A DNA stretch of 64,000 nt, from contig JAPTHN010000154.1 of assembly GCA_026936325.1 (NCBI GenBank), positions 558,001 through 622,000 of the forward strand, given 5' to 3'. A program made the translations under genes and the position numbers. Numbering within the stretch: the stretch's first letter is position 1; each line of letters starts with the position of its first letter. Origin of the DNA: Platynereis dumerilii. Lineage: Eukaryota > Annelida > Polychaeta > Phyllodocida > Nereididae. The notes beneath the pieces were generated by a model. That model had not been told where the DNA came from. It ran no database searches and worked only from the letters and a program-made list of their open reading frames with translations. Below, piece by piece: positions 1 to 11,845 of the stretch.

Positions 1-1183
1 CATTCATTTCCACTTGATTCATGTAGCCTTATTATCTTAATTCCCATTAGAAAGAATGCTGGATCACAGAGAATTGTCAGATGCCTTGGTTGGCAAGGCC
101 TTTGTGTTGGGGCTTAAGGATAGCCCCAGCATAGTAAATGGTACAACAATATAGAGGATTAAAATTAGGGCTCTTTGTGTAACTTGCTGACACAAAGGGC
201 AAAGGTATGTGTGAATTAGCTTCAATTATTTGGTCACTTAAAATGTGGACAATTCTCTGGACTGGCAAACTTGTATAATGTATTAAATGCATGGAAATTA
301 CTCTTGGTCAAAATGTACCAAACTTAAATGCAACAAAAAGATATTACCCAACTTTTGGATCCAAGCCTCACTGATCAAGGTAAATACACAGAAATGCTGT
401 AGGGAAGCTCTAACCAATAGAAATGATATTCACAATTGCATGTCTGCTTTTACATTGGTTATACCCTGCCCCAGCTGTGTGATACTTGTTAGCGCAAAGC
501 TTTGGGTTCTACCAAAAGTTATCAAAATTAAGTAAAAGATGCAATTAGTGAACTAAACAAATGCTTGCTCTCCCAAAGATTAAAGGCAGGTGTGTTACAA
601 AGGACTCACACAAACATACCAAGTATACAACATTGGCCTTTAACCAGCAAAATTTAAATATAGTTAATAAATGACAATTTGTAACTGATAAAAGACTCTA
701 GACATGTAAAGCCTACTTACACAAGCAGGGTTACCAACAATAGGCTTAGTAATGGGCTTATTCTTCAGTTATACAATGATAGGGCTTCAAAGCCATTATC
801 AAGAATTCCAATTGACACCCTAGTTGGTGGACAATGGACAGTAGACATTCAATAAAATATACAATACAAATTTGATAAACTCCCTGGTAGCTGAACCACA
901 AAACAAAATCTTTTGATGTTTTACAGATGCACAAACATGAAAAAAAAAAAATTAAAATTCGACACACAGAGACATTAACACATGTAATAAAATACACAAA
1001 CATCAAACATACAAAACATAAAACATGTAATAAAATCAATACATATATATACACGCAAACATGCAATAAAATAATTGCATAAAAATCGAACATACAAAAC
1101 AGGCAATAGTAACTCTAGATGGGGGTACTAAGAAAGCAGTAATGGCTATCAGCCTCCATCCTACCAATTGAGAGGTACCAGAT
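1..1183. other. AT-rich stretch, no gene seen
   Basis: No exon-like segment, TIR or tandem repeat that I can support. Short open frames exist on both strands but have no coding look. From about 950 to 1100 the sequence is low-complexity, with degenerate repeats of the words acatgtaataaaat and acatacaaaaca, which explains the open minus-strand frame there. Confidence 0.6.
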
Positions 1184-1475
1184 GACTAAACTTAGGATTA
1201 ATTTGCGACCTAACTTATGACATCCAAGTTAATCTGTCCCATGCAATTGTTTATTACTAGGCTTGGTTTTATGTGTGGCACAGGGAACTAAATTGAGGAT
1301 CAAGTCGCCTCCACTCGAACTTGTGACATCCCAATTGACCTGATGCTCAACACATAAATATAAAATTTGCTAATTTAGCTAATACTGGTACTCAGGGGTG
1401 ACTAAGCTTAGGATTAAGTTCCAGCTCAATTTATGACATCTAAGCTGACCTTCCCAAGACTTTGCTACACATATC
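1184..1475. repeat. degenerate tandem repeat, about 110 bp x 3
   Basis: Three diverged units start near 1184, 1285 and 1400. Each reads roughly gactaa-cttaggattaa, then a ctcaactta-like stretch and tgacatc-aagttgacct. Spacing is 101 and 115 bases. The divergence suggests an old tandem duplication. No coding or structural role is visible. Confidence 0.55.
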
Positions 1476-1744
1476 ACCATGACAAAAATGACCTACAAAC
1501 AGTTTTAATAAATACAATGATTTTCAATTGCCCTCTTGACAGCAATATAAAGAAATAAGCCATGCCCAAGTTGACCCACACAACTGCATAATACATGTAA
1601 TTCATTGAAAATATGCCGATATTGCAACATATGATATAAACATAGGCTGCGTAGCAGCAAACCTTCAGCGAAAAAACAACATTTTAAAATGACACCATTA
1701 CACCATGAAAGTGATGTGAACAGCATTGCATGTAGTATTTGCAA

Positions 1745-2660
1745 TAGTGGCCCGATCTTGGTCTGAAATGATCTATATGGTCCGCCATATATGCCCGTCT
1801 GCATGCCAGGGTATGTTGAGCGATGGAAAGACTTTACTAGACCAGTATACACATAATATGGACCAGTTTCATACATAAACAAGGAATAAGTTGTGAGGTA
1901 TGGGTCAGAATATTTCAAAAAACATTAAGAGTAACTATCAAGCAGACCAACAAAAGGCGATTAAATATTATATAGGGAATGTATATAAACTTTCCTCTAT
2001 GGACACTCAATGATGGCCAAGTTTTGGTCTGGAAACAAATATAATAATTTTAATAATTTTTTGTCAATATTTCAAGATGTATAGAATATCCATGAATTCA
2101 CCCACACAAATTTATCATATAGGTGACAATTGTAACAAATTTCATCCATCTACATGCAATTGTGGCCAAGTTTTGGCCCGAAATGAAAAAAATAATTTTA
2201 ATAAATTTTTCTCAATATTTCAAAAAGTATAGAATATCAATCAATCAGACCATAAAAAGGCACAACTAGACGATATAGGCTACATGTGTAAAAAAGTTCA
2301 TCCATGTACATTTAACAGGTGCTGAGTCCGTGCCCGGAAATGAAAATAATATGTTTTTTTTATTTTCGTCAATATTTAAAAAAGTACAAAATATATATCC
2401 ATGAAACCATCAAAAGGCACAACTAGACCATACAGGCTACATGTGTACCAAATTTCATCCGTGTGCATGCAATAGGTGCTGAGTCCTAGCCCGGAAACAA
2501 AAAAAATAATTTTTTTATATTTTTCTCAATATTTCAAAAATGAAAAAAGTTCCATCAATCAGACCATCAAAAGGCACAACTAGACCACACAGGATACATA
2601 TGTACCAAATTTCATCCATGTACATTCAATAGGGGCTGAGTACTGGCCCGGAAACTATCT
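1745..2660. repeat. 155-bp tandem repeat, about six units
   Basis: The word ggccaagttttgg / gctgagt-nn-gcccggaaa recurs near 1747, 2013, 2164, 2320, 2477 and 2633, so the later units are spaced 151-157 bases apart. Each unit also carries tcaatatttcaaaaa, a gaccatcaaaaggcacaac word and ccaaatttcatccatgtac. The last three units are closest to each other. They lie inside element O. Confidence 0.75.
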
Positions 2661-2661
2661 A

Positions 2662-2722
2662 TCCGCCCGCCGCCCGGACGCCCGACCGCCCGACCGCCCG
2701 ACCGCCCGGACGGCGGACGGAC
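2662..2722. repeat. GC-rich short tandem repeat (ccgcccga-type)
   Basis: Run of ccgcccgcc, cggacgcc and cgaccgcc words with roughly 8-base periodicity, ending cggacggcggacgg. It is a GC island in otherwise AT-rich DNA and marks the right side of element O. Confidence 0.7.
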
Positions 2723-2776
2723 AACTTTTGACCAAAGTGATAACAATACCTTCTTCGAACTTCGTTCGCTGAAGGT

Positions 2777-3388
2777 AAAAACACCTGAACAATCACACAT
2801 GTAGCAATAAAACATCACATGATTAAACACCAGGTAATCATACCTGACAGAAAAACACTTAACAATCTAATTTGTTTAAAAAATATTTATATATATAAAT
2901 ATTGTCTAAGTTTGCCACTTCATGTCTAATCACAATCTTCATTATATATAAAATACTTTATTCACACACAATTTACAATTGGTGTACTCATGTAAATAAA
3001 TAAAATTAACAAAGAAAAACAGCAGTAAAAACAGTGATGCTACTCAGTACATAAAAAAGATAAAATGCATTGTAGTTCAGTAGCATTAAAACCCGCAATG
3101 TTAGCTTTCCCTTCAAGGGAATCTTTAACCTCAACAATTTGGTTGAAGAAGGTAAATTATGACACAATTGGCATCCTTTGATATGTAGAATACTTGGGCA
3201 CTGGTGGAGTAAAACTTCCAGCAAAACGAAAACCATGGACGAAATGGAAGTAATCTCCTCTACCCTCTGTCCTGCTACTAGGACAACTTTTTGCATTGAG
3301 CTATCTGTAATAATTTGTTTATCTTTATAACTTTGCACATTGAAATTGCTTATCCCACCCAAATAAAATTCTACAGAGAGGGGCATGA
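2777..3388. other. AT-rich stretch, no gene seen
   Basis: Contains a ta-rich patch around 2880-2955. A minus-strand open frame runs through 3006-3503 but overlaps the 68-bp repeat and has no recognisable domain, so it is not called. Confidence 0.5.
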
Positions 3389-3577
3389 CTCTAAATTTCA
3401 AATGACACATAATTGTACTTGGAGTCGCACAGCATCTCTTGGACCTGGCTTGTTGGCTCCAAATTTCAAATAACATATAATTGTACAGGGAGTCGCACAG
3501 CATCGCTTGGACCTGGCTTATTGACTCTAAATTTCAAATAATTGTACAGGGAGTCGCACAGCATCGCTTGGACCTCA
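3389..3577. repeat. 68-bp tandem repeat x 3
   Basis: Units start at 3389, 3457 and 3525. Each reads ctctaaatttcaaat, then aattgtacagggagtcgcac, then agcatcgcttggacctgg. The third unit has a small internal deletion. Units two and three are closest. Confidence 0.85.
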
Positions 3578-3727
3578 GCTGCTCTATTAGGAAGCACCTA
3601 AACTGAGTCTTGTTACATAATATAATATAATGATATAATGAATGACATAAAATAATTGTGCATACAGAGATGCATATGTAGATCTCAGCTGCTCTATTAG
3701 AAAGCACCTAAACTGAGTCTTGTTACG
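3574..3727. repeat. 44-bp direct repeat, 110 bp apart
   Basis: The segment at 3574-3617 (ctcagctgctctattag, then gaagcacctaaactgag) recurs at 3684-3727 with one or two changes. It abuts the 68-bp repeat, so one local duplication-prone site probably made both. Confidence 0.8.
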
Positions 3728-4025
3728 TAAAATAATACAATATCAATACAATAAGATACATAAATGAGGCCTAGCCCTGTAAAATTACTCGATCTTAGAA
3801 AACACATATTATAATGATAAATTAAATCTGCAACATGACAATTAATTTCAACAAATTGATAATCTCCTAGTCACAAAATGTTTGTCACAGCCAGATATAG
3901 TTGGGACATGAATGGTCGATGAAATTGGCTGATCCGTCGACTGAACAGACCTAGGGTTATCAATCTTAAAATGTTAGCCTTTACATTAACAAAAATTGAT
4001 ATGACCACCCATTGCTCGCCCGTAC

Positions 4026-4156
4026 CTGGAATTTCTTTTTGTGCATGAGATAGAATTTTGCCTAGTCGCTCCTCATTGAGTAGATCTCTGTAGCCGTTCT
4101 TGATGATGAGGTGATGTTTGAAATCAGTTGGCATCAGTTCCAATGGGAGTTCAATC
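4026..4156 (-). CDS. possible internal exon of an unrecognised protein
   Basis: On the minus strand a 131-base open segment lies between a possible acceptor (cacttag, at about 4157-4158) and a good-looking donor (ccag/gtacgg, at 4025-4026). It encodes about 43 residues beginning IELPLELMPTDFKHHL and continuing NGYRDLLNEERLGKI to the C end HAQKEIPG. The composition is charged and amphipathic, unlike the hydrophobic, Cys/Phe-rich chance frames nearby. I do not recognise the family. There is no start codon, so this could only be an internal exon, and no partner exon is proven. The segment at 4812-5062 on the same strand is the only nearby candidate. A chance open frame or the relic of a mobile-element protein is possible. 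Confidence 0.25.
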
Positions 4157-4675
4157 CTAAGTGGTCCGGTTGAAGTAATCATAAGCATCCAAAACAAATA
4201 TAAATATTTTATAACTCCCAAAGTTCTGTAGTTTCCACTGGTGATGCCTGAAGTACATGCTGCGATAATTGGGTCCTACTGATCTGAGAGAGCAGCATCC
4301 AAGTAGGGTTCAGCCCACAATTCCGAAGGCGAACATTTCTATATGCCTTATGCCAAGCGGGCAACATCTAAAGGCTACTTGTGGCATCCAACTTCAACTC
4401 CTAGAAAAATGTAAAGTTACTTTTTCAACTTACGTTGACAGCAGGCAGGCCACTTAGATTGACACAGACCATGTCTGATGCATTGATGTCGTGATGATAG
4501 ATGATAGTTTTGTTGTTATTCAGCTTCATTCAAATTTTCGTTTTGTTTCCAATCCAATTTTGTTTCCCAAGTTCTCCTGCCTTTTGGACCAGAAGCATCC
4601 TGGTGACACAGGAGCCATGTTGGACTGATTTAGACGATCAGTCAGAAATCTTGAAGCCCATGTGTTTGGCATCTG
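4157..4675. other. unassigned stretch left of the array
   Basis: Short frames are open on both strands (4269-4457, 4501-4740) but show no domain or splice pattern I can support. The bases from 4676 rightward are duplicated at 16425; this stretch is not, so the left edge of the duplicated block lies at 4675/4676. Confidence 0.5.
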
Positions 4676-5180
4676 AAACATCTGAAATTGTGGTGGAAGC
4701 GGAAAATGCTTTTTCAGAAAAGGAAAAGGTTGAAAAATAACAACACACAACCTGAGACAAGACATAAATTTTCAATATAAGCAAAATATGATAAGTTAAT
4801 CTCGATGTGTACTGCCATAAAATAACTGCGCCAGATACTAAATTTCCTGAATTTTCCAGATTTTTTAGGATTTGTGGTGCTCTTTGGACTTTGGCATAAG
4901 GGTAACTTGGTGTGGTTTCCATTCTGCACAACCAGTCACAACTTTCTGTCATAATGGGTGGCAATACATTCACTGATCCACCGCGATGAGCACCTGTGGG
5001 CATGATGTAGTTTCGGACAATACCAGGCCAACTTCCCAACATAAAAAATCTTTCCATAAGCCCTGTGAAACATGCACGAGGATATACTACTTGAAATGGA
5101 ATTTACTTAAAAATCCAAATTATTCCATCTTTTGATCAAGAGCTTAGATGTTTTAGTCAATTTAAAGATTCAATCAGAAT
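4676..5180. repeat. segment R, copy 1 (array left edge)
   Basis: From 4676 the sequence matches 16425 onward at a fixed offset of 11749 bases. After 1.35 kb only three bases of indel have accumulated. R replaces the usual right half of a B unit and holds the exon-like frame at 4812-5062. The remainder to 5460 is ordinary B-tail sequence. Confidence 0.85.
4812..5062 (-). CDS. possible exon of an unrecognised protein (in segment R)
   Basis: On the minus strand a possible acceptor (tgtttcacag, ending at 5063) opens a frame with a protein-like composition: ERFFMLGSWPGIVRNYIM, then TGAHRGGSVNVLPPIM, then ESCDWLCRMETTPSYPY, then KVQRAPQILKNLENSG. It has Gly, Pro, Trp and Arg in reasonable proportion and two Cys, unlike the Phe/Ile/Leu-rich chance frames around it. 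The 3' limit is uncertain; a donor may lie around the aatttagtatctgg segment. I do not recognise a family or catalytic motif. The duplicate at 16561-16810 has lost one base and with it the frame. The 4026-4156 candidate lies downstream on the same strand. It may be a true exon, a gene relic or chance. Confidence 0.28.
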
Positions 5181-5460
5181 CTGATGTTATGCAACTGAAG
5201 TGAAATTTATGTTTATGTGTCAAGGCCTCAATGGAAAACAGCTATGGCTCAAGTGAGTATAGATCTACCTGGTCAAATAAAAGATTTTGGAACTTTGAAC
5301 TTGAAATTAAACAATGTCATTGCCCTGAAGCCTGAAGGTCAGGCTATCAAGCTTAAAAAAAAAGCAGTTCACAAACAACAACACGCAAGCTGAGGTAACC
5401 TGAGAGGAGAATTTGGTCATCCTTTGCTTCCTTTGTTCTTTTTCTTTGGGATCTTTCACA

Positions 5461-7455
5461 CAGCCTTGAATTCATTGTCTTATCCAATTTCAGGCCTCTC
5501 TTAAAAATCATAAATACTTCCTAAATATGAAAAGTTCAATGAATGATTTTCTGCTTGCTGCCACTGACGTCCTTTTCTCATGTTTTCTTAAAATGTGTGT
5601 ACCGGTATTTTACCATCTAAATATTGGATATTTGAATGTAACCCAATCTTCTTAATGCCATATAAATCACAATGACAACTTCATCTGTCAAGTGTTACTA
5701 TCTGGATTATTTTTTACTTGACATATTAATGTGAATAAGCAATATCCTATTTCATGATTGTGCTATTTGCGAACCATCTAGATTTTGAATTGTAGTCAAT
5801 GAAGGATTTATGAATACACCATACTATTTATCAAGTCAAAATAAAATGTCAACAAGTACATGTCTTATAAACATGAATATGTGATATTTTTTTAACAGAC
5901 ATGTAGTATTGAATTCAATGAATTTTGGCAAATGTTCTGATTTTATGACACTTTGGAACTTCTCTATTTATGACCTAAGTAATCAGTTTTTACCCTCACA
6001 ATCGAGTTTACAAAAACAAATGTGTCAGTCTTCAGAATGTCTCTGGTTTCAAATAAATGTGAAGGGCATTTAACCATGAAGTCATGAAGTCAGAGCTTTC
6101 TGTAGTATGTTTGACTTTGATTTTCTTTGTGTTGCTATTTATCATTAGCAATCATTTAATCAACTTCTTATTTTCTAACTCTAATAAAAGATTTATTCAG
6201 AACTAATCAACATTAGGAAGAAATTTATTCAAAATCAAAGTTATTTAGAATGATCTACGTAAATAAAAATCAAACTTTATATGCCAATGGCCTTGATTGC
6301 ATGGGGGATATCTATATTTAACAATTATTTGCCATCTGATTCATATCAGAAAGAAATTGGCTTTAATGATCTACTTTATTTGCCTATGACCTTGCTCCAT
6401 TGGGAGTTCTAAATTAAAGATTGCCAGGCAAACAATGTTGATATCACTCACTGAAAATTCCCTTTCTTGCATCTGTCCTGTTGCCTTTCCAAACAATTCG
6501 AACAATTCAAAACAGCTACATTTTTCTAAGAATACCATTTATTGCACTGTGCTGTTGTAGAATCTAATTTCCAAATTTCCTGCTGCAAACTTCCAATAGC
6601 AAACGTAAGAGTCATTCAGTTCAAAACTTCAAATAATGTCTTTATTGCAAAACGAAAGAAGAAAATCTGAAGCAATAGCTGACAGCAAGAACCACAAGTA
6701 CTGCAAAAATTCATTTAGAATCAATCCTTAAATATCTCAACTCTTTGGCCACTGCCAACTATAGTTATCAATAGCATTTGAGAGACAACGTCAGAAAGGG
6801 AGAGGAAATAATATATTCAAAGAGCGACAATTTATAAAAGCAGAGAAAATAATATATTCAAAGATATAATAGGCTACCATGAAACAATATGAATACGATT
6901 GATGGGATGTTACATACCCACTTCTTCTTTACAAGTGTTACTTAATAATTAACAATAAGAAAAGTATATGATTATCAATCAAGGTGATATTACCATAAAA
7001 TGGCTGGGAGGCTATATAATTCCCTACATTGTTTTTGTTGCTAAAATAAGTGCAGCACAAATTAATAATTAATAATTATCATTCACACATCATTAATATG
7101 TTCTATAATTCATAGGTCAGAACTCGATGGCAGTTACTTTAACCCAAGTCTTTTTTACATATTTGAATGACAAAACTATATTCTCTTCAATACCAGCTGA
7201 TGCCAAGAATAATATCAGGAAACAATTTCTGCCAACATGAGCAATTAGTTAATAGCCGCTGTTCATTTATTTGCATGAATAAAAGACTGGTATGAAAGTA
7301 ACAAATAGTGATTTTCATATGCACAACAACCAATCCCCACAAATAAAGGCAAAGAAAGGATACCAAGATAAAAATAACAATGAGCACTCAGGTCATCTTG
7401 TTTCGGTTATTTCATTCTGTCAGCTGAAAGCCTCCTAGCTTTTGTTACTTTTTTC
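5461..7455. repeat. array monomer A1
   Basis: About 1995 bp. Closest to A4: both carry the doubled word catgaagtcatgaagtcag (near 6076 and 17821), absent from the other A units. It holds the usual A blocks, including accggtattttac, tcacaatcgagtttac and ttgattgcatgggggatat. No supported gene. Confidence 0.85.
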
Positions 7456-9870
7456 TGTGGTCATCACCACCTTTAAATAAAGTTTCATCGTATTTTGTAT
7501 GAAACCAATACTCCAAAGGGAATCACCTTTATGATGAAATGACCTTTATTAAAATATATCCAGAAGTCGAGCAAGTGCGCAAAGGTTGTTGACCATAGAA
7601 TTTCAGATATTGATACAAAAAGCAGACTATGAATAGGCCTGTAGTTCATAGGGATCATCCAACAATGCCAAACATATTTATCACAATCTTCCATTACTAC
7701 ACTCCTGCTCATAAATATGGAATACTTTTTTTAGTATCAAATAAATGTAATTTCAGAGTGTGAATGTAAGCAAGGTCCCTTTTAAAGGTCAATACATCTT
7801 CTCCAATCACTCTTTGAAAGCCTTAACTACATTTTTTGCAAAAATTTTGATTTTTTGTCTAATGCACCTCACCCTAAAAAACCCCCTGAATTTCCATATT
7901 TCATGCTGCTGTAACTTTTCCTGGGGTTGATGCTGCAACATGCGGCTTAAACTACAGTATGTTCTTCCACTTAGCGGTCATTGGAAGTTTTCAATTTCAA
8001 TGGAGAATGTTGAAGTATTCCATATTTATGAGCAATCGTGTAAATATGGACACAACCATGTCCATCCGATATTCAAACAAGAGATCGAGAGTTGACTGAA
8101 TCAAAGCCTCTAACCTACTTGTACTAAGGCATTGTAGTCAGGCTATTATCCCGCTTATTATAAGATTCCTTATTTTAAAATTTGAACAGGTCAGAGCCCA
8201 TTTCATGATGTTGCGATTTGTGAGCTATCAAGATTTAGATTTTGTGGCAAATACAGGACACACATGTGTCATGCATTAATGTTTTGTATAATTTTTAAAG
8301 TTTCTTGGCAAAAGTTCTGTTGATGACACTTTAGGCCTTCCTTATTTACGACCTAATCAAAGTTGGTTTTTTCACAATCGAGTGTAAAAAAACAAATGTT
8401 TCAGTCTTTAGAATGTCTCTGGTTTCAAATAAATGTGAAGGACATTTTACCTTAAAGGCAAAGCCATCTTTTCATGTGTTTGGCTTCGGTTTACTTTGTG
8501 TTGCTATTTATCATTAACAATCATTTAATCATCTTCTTATTTTCTAACTATAATAAAAGATTTGTTCAGAACTAATCCACATTATGAAGAAGTTTATTAA
8601 AAGACAAAGTTTCTGTGCATGATCTACTTGAAATTACAAATAAAAGTTTATTTGCCCATGACATTGCTTGCACGGAAGATGTCTAAATATAACATTTTTT
8701 GCCATCAAATCCATATCAGAAAGAAATTGGCTTGAATGATCTACTTTATTTGCCCATGACCATGCTCCCTTGGGGAGTTCAAAATTAAATATTTCCAGGC
8801 AAGGAATATTGATATCACTCAGACAAAACTCCTTTTGTGGCACCCAATAAGCCATCCTGTTACCTTTCGAAACAATTACAAACAGCTACATTATTCTAAG
8901 AACATCAAAAATATCACTGTGCTCTTGTGAAATCACATTTTCAAATTTCCTGCTGCTATCTTCCAGGAGGAAATCAAGAAGTTTCAATAATGTTTGATTT
9001 GCCAGCAAAATAAAAAGATCTAGAGCAATAAGTTGCCACAAAAACCGCAAGAATTCACTCAGAAACAAAACTTGGATATTGCAACTTTCTGGCCAAGCCT
9101 CTTTTTTGTACACGTTAATTATTAACAAGAATAGTGAGCAAGTTTACATGAGAACGTATGATTGAGATTAACAATTTCACATAATATTTTTATATCAGTC
9201 ATTCAGCATCTTGTTTGCATTACTTAATAATCAATCAGAAATTGAATATATGAATACCAAGCAAAGTGATTTTTTTATAGCGAAACTTGTTCAGGCTACA
9301 TGTACATTTTACATCCTCAGAGTACTGATATTGTTTCCATCTGCGTTGATGTGTAAGATCTGTCAATTTATCAGCATATTATTGATCTATTAATTGTAGA
9401 GGAAAAGAGGTTTCCAGGATAAGACAACCTAACATCACAGTCAGGAAGAATTTCTGACATGTTCTCTTGTAACTAGCTCCTTTTTTGAACTTTTACCACT
9501 GCAAATTCAAAAATAACGGACAATATCACATGATACAATCAGAAATATCTTTCAGACGGTACTCTAGGAAAAATCCTGTATACCAGTATGCATGTTTTAG
9601 TTAAGTAAGAATATTTAAATTGCATCAGTTGTTGAATGACCCTGAAGTTTGAGTTCATGAGTGTTAGGGCTTCAGCTGATGTGGGCATCCCTGGTTAAAT
9701 AAAAGGTTTTTAAACTTTGAAATTGAACGTTAAAAATGTAATCGCCCTGAAGCTCAGACTATCAAATTTCCGTTCTTCAAAAGAAAAGTTCACAAACAAC
9801 AACACACAACCTGAGGTGAAACGTGGAAATCCTTCACTTCCTTTGTTATTTTTCTTTGGGATCTTTCACG
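7456..9870. repeat. array monomer B1 (with MITE N inside)
   Basis: 2415 bp; about 2.07 kb without the 341-bp MITE at 7700-8040. The minus-strand frame at 8886-9128 (SEFLRFLWQLIALDLFILL) recurs in other B units; see findings. B1 shares the MITE only with B6. Confidence 0.85.
7700..8040. mobile_element. Tc1/mariner-like MITE, copy 1 (element N)
   Basis: The left end is cactcctgctcataaatatg and the right end is its near inverse (catatttatgagcaatcgtg), giving TIRs of roughly 30 bp that share gctcataaatatggaatact. Flanking TA occurs at 7698-7699 and 8041-8042. The same spot in B2 reads cattactaaatatggac, the uninterrupted site. TA duplication and this style of terminus fit Tc1/mariner (inference). 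No coding capacity. Confidence 0.85.
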
Positions 9871-11845
9871 CAGCTTTGAATTCATTGTCTTATCCAATTT
9901 CAGGCCACTCTTAACAATTATGAATGCTTCCAAAATGCGTATAAGAAGTTCAGGGGATTATTTTCTGCTTACTGCCTTTGATGCCACATGGGCCTACTGT
10001 CCACCTGCTTTCTTGAAACATATGTACCAGTATTTTACTTTCTAAATATTAGATATTAGAAAGCAACCCACTCTTCTTAATGCTATATAAATCACAATGA
10101 CAACTTCATCTGTCAAGTGTTACCAACTGGATTATTTTTTACCTGACATATTAATGTGAACAGGCAATATCCTATTTCATAATTATTATTGTGCCATTTG
10201 CGAAACATCAAGACTTTATATTGTAGTCAATGAAGGATTTATGAATACACCATACTATTTATCAAGTCAAAATAAAATGTCAACAAGTGCATGTCTTATA
10301 AACATGATGTGTGATATTTTTTTATAATATACTTGTAGTATCGAATTCAAAGATTTTTGGCAAATGTTCTGATGTTATGACACTTTGGAACTTCTCTATT
10401 TACGACCTAAGTAATCAAAGTTTTTACCCTCACAATCGAGTTTACAAAAACAAATGTGTCAGTCTTCAGAATGTCTCTGGTTTCAAATAAATGTGAAGGA
10501 CCTTTAACCATAAAGTCAGAGATTTCTGTAGTATGTTTGACTTCGGTTTTTTTTGTGTTGCTATTTATCATTAGCAGTCATTTAGTCAATTTCTTATTTT
10601 CTAACTCTAATAAAAGATTTATTCAGAACTAATCTACATTAAGAAGAAATTTATTCAAAATCAAAGTTATTTAGAATGATCTACGTAAATAAAAATCTAA
10701 CTTTATATGCCCATGGCCTTGATTGCATGGGGGATATCTAGATTTAAAAATTTTTTGGCCATCTGATTCATATCAAAAAGAAATTGGCTTTAATGATCTG
10801 CTTTATTTGTCCATGACCATGCTCAGTTGGGGAGTTCTAAATGAAATATTGCCGGGCAAACAATGTTGATATCCCTCACAGAAAATTCCCTTTCTTGCAG
10901 CCGTGCTGTTGCCTTTCCAAACAATTCGAACAATTCAAAACAGCTACATTATTCTAAGATTAACAAAAAATGCACTGTGCTGCTGTAGAATCTAATTTTC
11001 AAATTTCCTGCTGCAAACTTCCAAAAGCAAATGTAAGAGTCTTTTAGTTCAAATAATGTCTATATTGCCAACAAAAGAAGAAAATCTTAAGCAATAGCTG
11101 ACAGCAAGAACCACAAGTACTGAATATCTCAACTCTTTGGCAACTGCCAACTAGAGTTATCAATAGTATTTGAGAGACAATGTCAGAAAGGGAGGGGAAA
11201 TAATCTATTCAAAGAGAGACAATGTTATAAAAGCAGGGGAAATAATATATTCAAAGATAATTTATAATAGGCTACCATGAAACAATATGAATACGATTGA
11301 TGGGATGTTACATATCCACTTCTTCTTAAGTGTTACTTAATAATTAACAATAAGAAAAATATATGAATGTCAATCAAGGTGATATTACCATCAAATGGCT
11401 GGGCGGCTATATAACTGCCTACATTGTTTTTGTTGCTAAAATAAGTGCTGCACAAATTAATAATTAATAGTTATCATTCACAAATAATTAATATGTTCTA
11501 TAATTCATAGTCAGAACTCGATGGCAGTTACTTTAACCCAAGTCTTTTTTACATATTTGAATGACAAAACTATATTCTCTTCAATACAAACTGATGCCAA
11601 GAATAATATTAGGAAACAATTTCTGCCAGCATGAGCAAGTAGTTAATAGCCGCTGTTAATTTATTTGTATGCTTAAAAGATTGGTTTGAAAGTAACAAAT
11701 AGCGATTTTCATTTGCACAACAACCGATCCCCACAAAAAAGGCAAAGAAAGGACCAACAGAAAAATAAGAATGAGCAATTGGGTCACCTCGTTTCTGTTA
11801 TTTAATTCTGTCAGCTAAAGGCTCCTTAGTTTGTGTTTCTTTTTT
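9871..11845. repeat. array monomer A2
   Basis: 1975 bp, very close to A3: both share agatttaaaaattttttggc and the same 'aattattattgtgccatttg' variant. No gene or insertion seen. Confidence 0.85.

Larger units (their letters stand above)
1661..2776. mobile_element. non-autonomous element with short TIRs and internal tandem repeats (element O)
   Basis: The 12-base word accttcagcgaa at 1661-1672 is matched by its inverse ttcgctgaaggt at 2765-2776. Between them lie about six 155-bp repeats and a GC-rich run, followed by caacttttgaccaaagtg. The right end can fold on itself (cttc-gttcgct-gaag). A TSD is not clear because both flanks are A-rich. Repeats ending in ggacgg-type runs plus 'gaccaaagtgataacaa' occur in many marine invertebrate genomes from general knowledge; the family was not identified. 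No transposase frame is present. Confidence 0.55.

Noticed and set aside
3006-3503. 165-codon minus-strand open frame
   Set aside because: Its N-terminal part is the translated 68-bp tandem repeat, the rest shows no motif, and no splice pattern supports it.
3389-3577. CRISPR array
   Set aside because: Contiguous 68-bp units without unique spacers, in a clearly eukaryotic setting; the same applies to the 203-bp repeat.
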